Shown piece by piece: positions 1 through 10,900 of a stretch of 64,000 nucleotides of DNA. Numbering within the stretch: the stretch's first letter is position 1; every line of letters starts with the position of its first letter. The DNA comes from Mangifera indica (lineage: Eukaryota; Streptophyta; Magnoliopsida; Sapindales; Anacardiaceae), in NCBI RefSeq assembly GCF_011075055.1, contig NC_058155.1:10387537-10451536 (forward strand). Reading direction: 5' to 3'. Below the pieces are notes generated by a model. It worked only from the letters and a program-made list of their open reading frames with translations, had not been told where the DNA came from and made no database searches. The position numbers and the translations under genes are program-made.

Positions 1-170
1 CACAAACATGCTTTCTATTAACAGGATATACAACCTGCATCCATCAGTAAGTGCACAACACAACATAAATACAGGGAAAATAAATGTAGCAGGAGAGAAG
101 AAACACACACACAAAAGATAAGAAAGACAAAGGAAAAGAAACTTGAAGCAACAGAATATGAGAATGGAAC

Positions 171-1743
171 CTGCAAGTATATGGACACCCAACCACTATT
201 TGTTTATATTCATGTCCAAAAGAGGTACATCAAATTTGACATCCTCTGGCTACACTAAAATTCAGAGGCAAGGAAAGCGCAAATATAAACGAAACAATAT
301 GCTACATGGTTTTCTTAGGTAAATTAAACAGATTTAAACCTGTTAATATGATAAATACCTTTCCGAAACCTGAACTCATGCATTTCAACACCCTACACAA
401 CAGGGATAGGAGTAAAGCAGATGAAGGAACTTAAAACCAACATCAAGTTTTGAAAACAAAGACAAAAACATTCATAGATCATCATTTCATCAAAGGAAAA
501 GCAACATCAACGGAGCATGAGACAGTGGGCCATGTTAGATATGTTAATAGTTGCATCAAAACTGTGCAAAACAATCGCTTTAGTGCTCATTGCTTTTCAC
601 TTCACTATTGCTGACATCTTCACCAATCAGTCCCTTACCCCTCTCATCAAATGAAAATGACTAGAGGCAACGTGGTAACCAAAATGGTAATAAGGAGCTA
701 CGCTTGCCATTGATCTCACTAATAGTTTTTATTGTCATCCTCCCAAGCAAGGCAAAAGGCCCTCAAAACAGATAAAAATAACTTTCACATCTCATTTTCT
801 ATTGTTTTATCAAGGTAAAGCATAGAAAAGGTAGCAAGCTATAGCTGAATTTCATGAGAACTTTTATAAAGGAAGATAAAAAAACAAAGTATAATTTTGT
901 TCTCTATCATTAATCAAATGCAGGACAGAGGAAAAACCAGGCTAATTTTATTTAATATAGACTTAGAAATATAGATTTCATTCTTTTCTGTTTTGAGAAT
1001 TCAAATTTCTATCAAATAAAAATGCCATGGATTAGAGCTGACATATTACCTCCCTAGATAACATAGTATTAATTTCAAATTTTAATCATTCACCATCCAC
1101 CTCTCCAACACGCTTCCTCTGGTAGGACATGTACTGATCCCTACAAAACAATACATAAATAAATAAATTAAGCAAGCATTTTCTTCAAGTATATAGACGA
1201 AGTTCTTATAACCTAAAAGCCTAACCTCAATTCCTGAATAAGAACAAATAGCTGTGTGAAATCTTTGTTGTTCCAATCAGATAAACTATTCTTTGTTGCG
1301 GTGACATCATCATGAAATGGATGAAACTCTTGGTCTTCAGGTCCAAAAATAACATCAGGTGCAGCCAGTGGAAAGTCCGCATTGCATATAACATCCCCGG
1401 TAAAAAAAGGAAAAAAAAAAACAGCTAAGAAACAACTATCAGTATGAAGTTTGGTATATTGGAATCAACTTCACTTTAAAATCATACTAACATTTGATAG
1501 TGTCAAGACATCAAGTGGATGAGCAAGGTGAAACGATCAAGACTTCCCATGTACTTGCAACCAGACCATAGTTGTTCAACCTAGAATAAAAAATCAAATC
1601 AACAATAACAGTTCACTGCGTAATTTAGAGAATGAGACCCTAAAGATAGAGAAGAGGGAGAGAGAGAGATCACCTTGATGGGAGTTGCCAATGAGATAAT
1701 GAAGCTGAGCTGAAATAAATGAAGGGAAGCCTTCAAAAGACAT
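171..1743 (-). pseudogene. BRE: BRE/BRCC45-like gene, 5' part, disabled and cut by window edge
   Basis: In plants and animals BRE (BRCC45, BABAM2) is the UEV-like scaffold of the BRISC and BRCA1-A K63-deubiquitinase complexes. Six exon relics read on the minus strand: 1743-1674, 1580-1492, 1397-1226, 1140-1050, 392-359 and 249-171. Recognisable pieces are MSFEGFPSFISAQL at the start, VEQLWSGCKYMGSLDRFTLL in exon 2, ADFPLAAPDVIFGPEDQEF and LSDWNNKDFTQLF in exon 3, and VKFDVPLLDMNINK in exon 6, all in family order. Lesions seen: the exon 1/exon 2 reading frames do not join; exon 2 has one extra base before the CLDTIKW stretch; the exon 3 acceptor reads CG instead of AG (1399-1398); exon 4 has an in-frame TGA at 1088-1086 where Arg (CGA) fits; exon 6 lacks one A in the AAC-AAA-TAG stretch near 200. 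The remaining exons would lie left of the window. The homology is from memory; the frame conflicts are read directly. Confidence 0.8.
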
Positions 1744-2541
1744 GCTTTCGTTTCTACTAGAAATGTCGCCGGCGATCTACCAAATGTTTACTCAATGTGA
1801 AAAATGGGACAAAAACCCGCAACCAATCCTTGAAAAGCCGTTGGGTAGGTCCAACAAACATCTTGTACATTTTGGGTTTGCCAATTGTTGGCCATCCCCT
1901 TCTAGCCGTTGAAACATGTGCTGCTGATATTTTGGAGAGTACTTCCTGGGGTAACTAACTTGAATGTCAAAAATAGGGTTTTTGATTAAATACTCTAAAA
2001 AATGTTGTTTTGGATCAAATGTCTTCTTTAGAAAATAGGGTGAGGGCAGCAGTGTTATTTCTTTTAGGTTGTAAAATTTTTCCAGATTCTTCTGAGAAAT
2101 CTGTCAAAGGTTTATATGACACTTTCCCAGATGAGATTCAACAAATAAGATAATACACTTGCATCAGGACGGATTAAAACATCATGACATTGATGGTTCG
2201 AGAAATCCTTTAATATTAAGTGATTTTTAGTTTTCTTTTTTCTTTTTTTTTTTTTTTTTGATTGGTTTCCACTTTATGTTTTACTGACACTTGACTTTTC
2301 TTTTATTTGCTTTTTTTTGCAGATTTTTGTTTTAGAGGATATTCCAAAGTTATCTGGCTTAACTGAAGATCAATATTTAAACATCTTTCCTTTGCTAGAT
2401 GGATTGGGCCATCTTCTACAAAAGAAGTTAAGAAATCTCTATTGTATTTTGCGTGCACAAGAATAAGTAAAAGTTTTGGACAACTTGACTCTTGTATATT
2501 TATATGTAAGTCTAGTTTTATTTACTTAGTGCACGTTTAAT

Positions 2542-2620
2542 AATATTTATATTGAATTGGATAATCATATGTACAAGAAGACATTACAGTGCAGTCTTAT
2601 GTAAGACCAATTATGGGAGA
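2542..2620 (+). repeat. Dispersed repeat, copy 1
   Basis: About 80 bases here match the reverse complement of 20846-20932 with few differences (shared blocks include ATTGAATTGG, AATCATATGTA and AAGACCAATTATGGG). This shows that the same element type lies on both sides of the intergenic zone. No termini or target duplications were recognised. Confidence 0.6.
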
Positions 2621-2954
2621 TTTGCCAATGCTTTATAGGAATCAAAGACATGTGAAATTGGCAATCATCCCAATATTCTAGGTTGAAGTGCGTTTGCACT
2701 AAACACCTCATTTGACCCAAACACAATATTAGATGTCAAATCAGCTGCAACAAACCATGACTACTTGGTTTGTCGTCAATGTCAAACGAAGGCGTGTATA
2801 TACAAATTTGCAAGGGAGACAAAGTTAGGATGTGAATTATTTTTTATGTTTTTACTAGTGATGGTCTTAACTTTGAGTTTCTCGTTTTATGCATCACGTA
2901 AAGGCAACAAAAATTATACAACACTCTGGAGTAAAAAACTTGGTTATACTGTAC

Positions 2955-3139
2955 AACAAGATCAGAGGAAAATGTGCATGAGCCACAACTAACTTTGCCA
3001 GAGGTGGGGGAGGAAATTTTGGATGTGCCAGTAGACAATGAGGTGCCATCCACATTGTCTACTGACACATCACAATTTCCTCCCCCATCTCTGGCAGAGC
3101 TAGTTGCGGTTCGTGCACATTTTCCTCTGATAGATCTTG
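2955..3139. repeat. Imperfect inverted repeat with coding-like arms (hairpin)
   Basis: The left arm 2955-3040 and right arm 3053-3139 are reverse complements with scattered mismatches around a 12-base loop. Read outward-in, both arms give nearly the same peptide: SEENVHEPQLTLPEVGEEI on plus in the left arm, and the same with T to A and V to M on minus in the right arm. Several of the base differences are silent. The downstream plus-strand frame becomes proline-rich (about 3165-3205). The origin may be a retrotransposon polyprotein linker, but that is inference. Confidence 0.7.
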
Positions 3140-3502
3140 CTATACATTATGCCCCTCCAGCTCATGCACGTCCACATCCTCCCCCTCCCCCATCTTGTTA
3201 TTCCAAATCAGTCCATGGCTGCTTATAGATTCTGTTTCTCACTTTAGATATAGTGTTTTACCCTCTCAACATAGTTAATTCGACCCAAAAAAAAAGAGAA
3301 TTAATAGCATAGGGAAGTAATAGTACAGAAACTGAATAAATAAGTGGGTGAATTTAAATTTAACGCAAGTCAATTTTTCTCAGAGCCCCCCGAAGACCGA
3401 CAAAAGATTCAGAATTTACCTCCCCAGTAACCAGAATTGAACTGCAGGAATACTGCCGAAAGCCAATATGGGGTGTTTACCTAAAGCATCATGCTGTATA
3501 AC

Positions 3503-3793
3503 TAGGCTGGATTCGAGCCGAGCCGAGCCGAGCCGAGCACGAACTCATTACATATAGCTGAGCTCGAGTTCGAGCTCGTGAAAGCCAAGTTTGAACTCTG
3601 CTCGAATTCAATTCGGCTCATTTTTCGTTATTAAAATGACGTCGCTTTAATACATATTGGTCAAAACGACGTCGTTTTGTATCAAAATTTTTAACTGGAA
3701 AATTTGGTCAATAGCTCGAGCTCGCATAGTGCTGGCTCGTTCAAACTGAGCTCGAGTTCAAGCTCGAACGGGCTCGGTTCGAGTCCAACCCTA
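3503..3793 (+). mobile_element. hAT-like MITE, copy 1
   Basis: This is a 291-base non-autonomous element. The left end reads TAGGCTGGATTCGAGCCGAG and the right end, reverse-complemented, reads TAGGGTTGGACTCGAACC, so the termini are inverted repeats of about 20 bases. The interior has two near-palindromes around GACGTC (one perfect AAAACGACGTCGTTTT, one diverged) and long runs of GAGCTCGA. The flanks TGTATAAC (3495-3502) and AGGATAAC (3794-3801) agree at 6 of 8 positions, as for an old 8-bp hAT target duplication. Two more copies lie at 54309-54578 (inverted) and 60745-61036. Confidence 0.8.
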
Positions 3794-4306
3794 AGGATAA
3801 CAGAGGCCAGAAAAGAATAGACACATATTCCAAACATTTCTACCGGCACATCAGAATACAAAATAAATTCACCCAAGGGACAGCAATACAGTTCACAAAT
3901 CAAGTAAAAGCATCATCAGTTCTTCTTTCTAAACAGTCCTACTAAATGTGGTGATAGTACTATTGAGATTTTCCAGCAAATAAATAAAATGTAGTCTTAT
4001 TTCTAGTTATTTTGCAAATTGAGTTGGACACAATTGACTCAAAAGAACAGTTTTCACATCATTTACACAATTATACATAGTTTTCCATTATATGAAGAAG
4101 CTAAATGTCAAAGGAAGAAAATACACACAGGAGAGTTCAAAAAAGTGCCACAGTACTGAAAATTCAGTATCAAAATTCATTTATGATCAGTATCTACCAA
4201 TATTTTTCTTACATGTTTACAATTATAGCTCTTAAGTACAAAACATTGTGCGAGAAACTAAGAAAATCAACGTATGGCATAAACACACAAGAAATGGCTA
4301 TTATTA

Positions 4307-7300
4307 TTACCACCTTCGTACCAACGATGTCAGCAACTGCAACAAGAAAAGCAATTCCAAGCTGTTAAAGTCATTGTCTAAGTGCACTTAGAAAAGGGTA
4401 AAGCCAGCCCAAGCCACCACTTAAAACAACGAATAATTCAGAAGTTTGACATATTAATATTGCATTATGGCATAATTAAGGAAAAGAAACAAGAATGATA
4501 CAAAATTAAAGTGGTCGTAAACTTTCAGTGTCGAAACAAAATAAGTTGGCTTAAAAAATGTTTGTTCATTTTTCCACCAAGAGAGGAAAAATTGGTCCAG
4601 TGAACCTTTAAGTAGTGAATAGGAGAAATACACAGTGCAAATCTCACAAATTAATTGAGACTGCCACTGCAGCTAAAGGAGAAAATACATTTTAAAATCA
4701 AAACCAAAAGCAGCAATCTGCATTATAGATAAACATACTTTGCAGGCTAGTTAAAACTACAAGAAACTCCACAAGCAAGTATCATGATCATGAAAAATGT
4801 AGTCACAATGAGGAAACAACAAAACTTTTGTATATATATGCGTGCACGCTATGTATGTATGTATGTACACACACAGAAAAAAAAGCTAACCACTACATTT
4901 TTCAAATACACTGAGCAACAAGCAGGAAAAGTTTCATACCTCAAATAATTCAAATGGGTTGCCACGACGGTAAACATCATTGTTCTTGCAGTTATCATTG
5001 GGAAGAAAGCTGAACAACAGTGCTCTCCATCCAACAAGTAGAGCAGCAGTACTACCCATTGTCACTAAGATGAAGGTATATGTTGGAATATGGCCTGCCA
5101 GTACTGCCCTTATAATTAATCCTAGCTGCCAAAGAAGTACGAGGGAAGAATGGAGTTTCATCAAGTATGTTCTCTTCATGATGTTTCAAACACAGATATA
5201 AAAGGAAAATGCAACTATCAAAATCCTGTGATCTTTTATTTGCTGATCAGTGAAATAGCATTTCCACTGTACAGAACTCAACTAGAATTTTATAATTTTT
5301 TACATTATGAGTCATGAGACAAGAATGGATAAAATCTAAATTGAAACTTCCTGATAGGGTAAAATGCAACTCAGATTTGAAGAATGAAACAAAGACTTGT
5401 TTGAAATAGGTTTAAATCATGTGCAACATGAACACTGGCAATACAAGTGTTTGAAATTCTGAAAGGAAAGTAGACTTAAACACAAATACACAATACTAAG
5501 ACAAGATATAAATTTAAGGCTTCAAATGTCTCTTACCGTCAGAAGAAGTATACTAATAGGTCAATTACCGAAGGAATATTTAAAGTAGATACCAGCTATA
5601 TCATGCTTTTTAGAATTCAAAAATATAATCTCACTCTCCACAAACAGAAAGATACCCCATTGAGCAATTAAAAACCTTTTTCACGCGTGATATCTACAAT
5701 GGTCCAATATCTCTCTTGTAAACAGTTAACCAGGGAAAAATGTAGGAAGGGTTTATAGAAAGGATAACACGTGATTAAGACTGAAACTGCTAACATATCT
5801 AAGGGTGACGAGCCTCAAAGGAAAAGGAAACCCAACATCAGGTACATAGCCATGCAAGCCATGTGAATGCAAACCACTTACCCGATATGCACACCTTGCA
5901 AATGCAACGCAAACAATATATCCAGCCATGCACACCATGCAAATGCATACAAGAAGACCCAGTCAGTAGCTAGAAGAGATAAGAGCTGGAGCTGGTCCTG
6001 CAGAAGCTATCTGATCAGTTGCTGATCTTGGGGTGCAAGAGGGCATGGTGATAGTTACTTCAGTTCAGGAGCACTGCTTATCTTTAGGAGGATATATTGT
6101 TGAGCTTGTTTTAAGAGCCTTCTATAAATAAGTCCTTGACTATTGTTGTATGGCATAAATTCAATTGTCTTCAGGCCTTATCTCCAGCCCTAAGAAGAGA
6201 AGCTAGTAATTTCAGTATTCTGCTTGTGCTCATTGATGGTTTTCCAACAAAGGGTGTATCTATAATAGAGATTAAAACCTTTTTAATTACACTCTTCTTG
6301 TGGAAGATTCTAGTGAACTCAGAGCATCTCAAGATCTGAGGCATCTTCAAATCACAGATAAAGAAATAAACAGATTTAAAGAGCCAATGCACATTGATGA
6401 TTTGCCATTTTTGTAAATTACCTCAAACAACTAGATGTATTGTAAACTTTTCTTCTCAAAGCCACACAGTGGGAATGATTAAGTGTTCACTCTACTTTCC
6501 CTATATTAGCCAAGTCCTTTAGTGCCTCTAAAGATGAGAGAGAAAAGGCTCGACTGAAGTTCATTTGAGCCTGGATAATAGCCCCATAACCTTCCCCTAT
6601 GCAATGCTTCAACTGCTGAGTAACATCAACCAAAAACTTTCAAAATTGAGACAAAACTGTAAAGGATGGACCTTTATAGTTCACTTGGTAGAATATAATC
6701 TTCACTCCCTTTCAACAAGAAGAGCCAACTACCTAGAATTCTTATTTCCTTTCCATCCGTATGTAGCTCAAATAATGTACTAAAATGAGTCTAGACTGTG
6801 TTATGATAATGTCAGAATATCATATGAAATAAATGGATTTTCAGAAGTTAATGTAATACATGAACAAGTTTTCATGCAGTGCAGATTGAACAACTCCTTT
6901 AGCAAATACACCATTTAATACAATAAGTTTGAAAATGGAATCCTATATGAAACAAAATGTGGAACTTCATATTTAACAGAACATAAAATGGGGAGAAGCA
7001 CAACTTTAGCAGGCACATTGTTATACTAATATCAAATATTTGTGGGAATGATTTCTTTTCAAAACAAAGGGCACTTGATAAAACTAAAATCAATGGCGGC
7101 ACTCTGGATGGACAAAAAAATATTTATCCAAAAGAAAGACCGACAAGAAATTATTTGAAATTCAAACTTACTGGAATCCCAAAAGCCCAGGACTTAGCAG
7201 CAGCCAAAACAGCCTTAGACACACCATTCATTCCTCGACCGTCCTCGGAATAACCCCCAAGAAAGTAGGCACTCAAGAACCAGCCTATCAATAAAGACAT

Positions 7301-7940
7301 TCACATTTATTTACAAAATAACCCATTAAATTGAAGATAGATAGCTGTATGTTAATGTTCTACCATAACTTAAGGCAGAACGAAGATAACAAACTTACCG
7401 GCAATAAAAGGGTCAGCTGTACGCAGTGTTTCGATGTCAAAAACTGAGAACCCATGACTAAATCTTCCAATTGCAGAAAAGAGAAACAAAGCCAACACAT
7501 CTCCACCAGCAAGCAAAGCCACGCGACTGCAACACCATAACAAGATTAAATTCCATTTATTCTTCAACAATCAAGAACGTGAATAGCCGTTAAATTACTG
7601 AAAGATTATACCCCCATTTGTTTATGCGGGAAGAGAAATCGGGTTTATCGAACTGGATAACGCCTTCTAGGGGAACATTCTCTTGTGTGACAAAAACTGT
7701 TTCCTGATTGTTAAAAGGAGGAGAAGCTGAAGTGGGTTGTTTGGCGGCATTAGAGTCAACACTTCCCTCGGCTTTTGCAAGGGTGAGATTGAGAGCTCTA
7801 GAATTCCAAGTGTTTCTTCTAGTTCCAGTTCCAAGGATGAATTTGGAGTTTGGTTTGGCGAACGAAGGTGAATTGAGGCTTGATAGTTTAAGATTGATAG
7901 AGCAATTTCGAGTAGATAGAGGAAGTTGGGCTAGCATCAT
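4307..7940 (-). CDS. Plastid-targeted DUF3054 multispanning membrane protein
   Basis: Five coding exons on the minus strand: 7940-7612, 7526-7399, 7284-7172, 5125-4940 and 4336-4307. All introns are GT-AG and the phases agree, giving 261 residues and a TAA stop. The ATG at 7940 (MMLAQLPLST) starts a Ser/Thr-rich, acid-poor leader of roughly 70 residues typical of a chloroplast transit peptide; the frame is open further upstream but has only a GTG at 7979. From about residue 110 the protein is hydrophobic: RVALLAGGDVLALFLFSAIG, then WFLSAYFLGGYSEDGRGMNG, then GLIIRAVLAGHIPTYTFILV and STAALLVGWRALLFSF, probably four membrane segments. It ends FELFE/LLTSLVRRW. This is the DUF3054 pattern of bacteria and plastids; its biochemical role is unknown. 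Intron 3 is about 2 kb. The gene looks intact. Confidence 0.88.
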
Positions 7941-10900
7941 CGTATCTCTCTCTAGTCTCGCTGCGGCTTTTGCCTTCACAAGACTCTATCCGCTCACTTT
8001 TTGTCTTTTACAAAGTTAAAATTACGAGTAGGCGTGGGTTGAATCCAACCGAGTCCCAACACTTTATCTTTTTTTATAAAGCTCGAACGAAAAATGTTTA
8101 GGGTTAAATTTGTTAAGTGAACGGTTTCCTTCTACTTTAAATTAAAATAATTTTGTTTAAATTTAACTCAAACGTTTAGTATAAATTTATAATTCAAAGC
8201 TATAATTAATTAATAAAATAATATTATTTAATATATTATAATATAAAAATAATATTATAATATAGATAAGCAAATTAATCATAAGTTGAATCCTCAAATT
8301 AAAATTCTAACCCGAAATTGATTCATACCAGCAAACTGGAGCTCCAACTCTTAGACAACTTATGCGACCTCAGTTCACAGAGCATCTGTAATTCCGTCCA
8401 AGACCTTTTAGATTTTGTAGAGTTGGGCTTGAACTTCATTAATAACAAGGCCACCCTCATTTCTTTTCTTCCGGTAATTGGACTTTGTTCCTGACCCAGT
8501 AACTTTTAAACCTTTGGGCTTTTGCCCAATCATAAGAACTGCAATTCATGCCAAATTGTAGAAGCTATAATAATAACATAGGAAATCAGAGGCTCCAACC
8601 ACACGGCAAATGTTCAAAATTCCTTCAAGTTTTCAAAACTGCCTAATTCCGAGTAGACGCGACAAAATGAACGGGTAACTTGCATTGCTCATGGGTTATC
8701 TGTTTAAAAGCATATATATATATTTTTTAGATTTTAAAACTTGTATTTTATAGATAATAATTTTTGTGAGCGAATCAGATATACACTTGGGACACCTATT
8801 ATTTTTTTCTACTAATTTTCTTCTTCTTTTTCAATATTAAATTTGTAATATATCTAACACAAATTTCATATATTTTTCTTCTCTTAATATGGAATAAACT
8901 CAAATTCATTATAAAATTAAAAAATTTGGTAATTGAAAATAAATTTAAAAAATATGAATAATAAACACCTTGTTATAACTATTCATTTCATGTTCAATAT
9001 TAAAATTTTTCAAATTTTTAGAAAATATTTTTGTAATTTGAGTTAATTTTTTATTTATCTATGAAATATTATGTGTTTTAAGAGAAAAATATTAAAAATC
9101 ACAAAATAAATACATTAAAATAAAAAGTAATAATAAATTAATATTAACAGATAACCTATGTTGGATACGAGGTTTATAAATTATTATTTATATAATTTGA
9201 TCTATCTTTGATCCACACTTATTTCGATCCGATTCAATCTGACTCATCCGTTTACTAGGTCTAATTCTTATTTAATTTAAGATAGAATATGCCCAAACAA
9301 TTCAAATGAATGATCTCTCTACTAGTGATTTGTTTTTCTTTTAAACTACTTTATTGTTAAGTCAAGTTAGGCAAATTTTAGGGTTGGATTAACCCGTTTA
9401 AACAAGTAAAACTTTCAGTCTGTTACTAATCTCATATCACCAACACCAGATAAGTTAAACCGTCCACCTGGAGATTTCACATATTTTACCCCGTCATGCT
9501 ACCGCCATTAAGGAAGTTGATGCGGGCTAGTAAGACCAGATCAGAGGGGAGAAAAAAAACAGTTGCCCAGCTTGTGCAGAAGGGCTCAATCCCGAGATTT
9601 CCTCACATGCTGAGGTTGCAGCTCAAGAAGGAAATCCATTGGTATAATCAACCTGCCTATGCGTGCGAATATTCGATAATTGCGCCTCCATATTACTGTT
9701 AATTATCATTATAATCCACATTAATCATTTATCTAATCAATATTTTGAATCTTTGCACGTGACATAAGCTTTTTGAATCAGTCATTTTGTTGGGCTTTAA
9801 TATTAATCTATAATTATTATTTTTCGCAGCTAAAAAGCTTAAGCGCCCATGTATGTAATACCCAATAAACTAAAGAAAACGATGATGTAAAAAGCATCTC
9901 TAGGGTTGTCACCTTCTCGTTGCTGATGGAGACCAAAGACCAATAAATTATTTAATGTTAAACCTAAGTTTCATGATACTCAGTGAATAATATTAAAAGG
10001 GTTTTACAATAAGCTTTCCCCACTAGATCTCACTTTGGTAAACCAATTGCCTTTTAGACTTTGAGCCTCTGGGAATATTTGTCTATCAAGTTGCCTTTAT
10101 TAACAATACTTGCTCAAAGTAAAGCGATGATCACCCTTATGCTCGCATGTTCACATGGTGCGCGCTTTCGTGGTACATAACATGCTTTGTAATTTTATTC
10201 TTTGAAATGGTAATAAGAAATCATCTTTTACATTTTTTTCTTAACGAAAAAATTTTATTCAAGTCAAATCATCTTTATGAAATTGATTCAAAACTAAACC
10301 AATTATATTAAACAAGTAAAATTTTAGGTTTCATGAATAACTTTACACGTACATAATGTATTTCAGTAAATCAATGGAAGAGTTAGTCATCGATTTTCAA
10401 CGAAAACCAAGTTGTGCAAGAAACAAAAGCCAAAGAGACGGGGAAGAGCTTTAGTGAAATGTAGAAGATAGCCTCGAGGTGTGGTAGATACTCAATCGGG
10501 TGTGCATGCAGGAGGACAGACAAAGAGTGGTGGTTCTTTGAAGATTTAAGTTGTTGTTTAATTTGACCGAGAAGAAAAGGTGGTAAGACATGCCTATGAT
10601 TTGACTCATAAGAAAAGATTGATTAATTTAAGGTGTTGTTTTGTATGCATCCCTATACAAAACATTTGTGACCCACTACTATTCATTCTCTCAACAATCC
10701 CTAACCAACCATTCATTCTTTCTTGCTCTTAAATGTAATTCCCAATGCTTTGTTTAAAATTAACTTTAAAAGCAATGTCTAGTCACATTTATTCAACCTC
10801 CTCTAATTATTATGCTCCCTTCAGTTCAGACTTTCTAGAACACTCTAGTTATTCATTCTAAAATCCTCTCTGAGGGATTCCAATGAATTCAACATATAAA

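Larger units (their letters stand above)
1744..4306. other. Intergenic DNA with transposon debris
   Basis: This lies between the BRE relic (its 5' end faces right) and the 3' end of the DUF3054 gene. No intact gene is seen. At about 2030-2470 two short plus-strand open stretches remain: FLLGCKIFPDSSEKSVKG, and after a polypyrimidine tract and AG, LEDIPKLSGLTEDQYLNIF. They look like decayed transposon-associated (Myb/SANT or Harbinger accessory type) protein, but the match is weak. An inverted duplication (2955-3139) and a hAT-like MITE (3503-3793) are listed separately. Confidence 0.5.

Noticed and set aside
7941..7979. Upstream extension of the DUF3054 reading frame (KAKAAARLERDT)
   Set aside because: It would need a GTG start at 7979. 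The first ATG in frame is 7940, and it opens a normal transit-peptide-like leader.
9496..9702. 68-codon open frame with a basic stretch
   Set aside because: The composition is unusual for the region but there is no recognisable protein or gene structure, so it is left as a patch in intergenic DNA.
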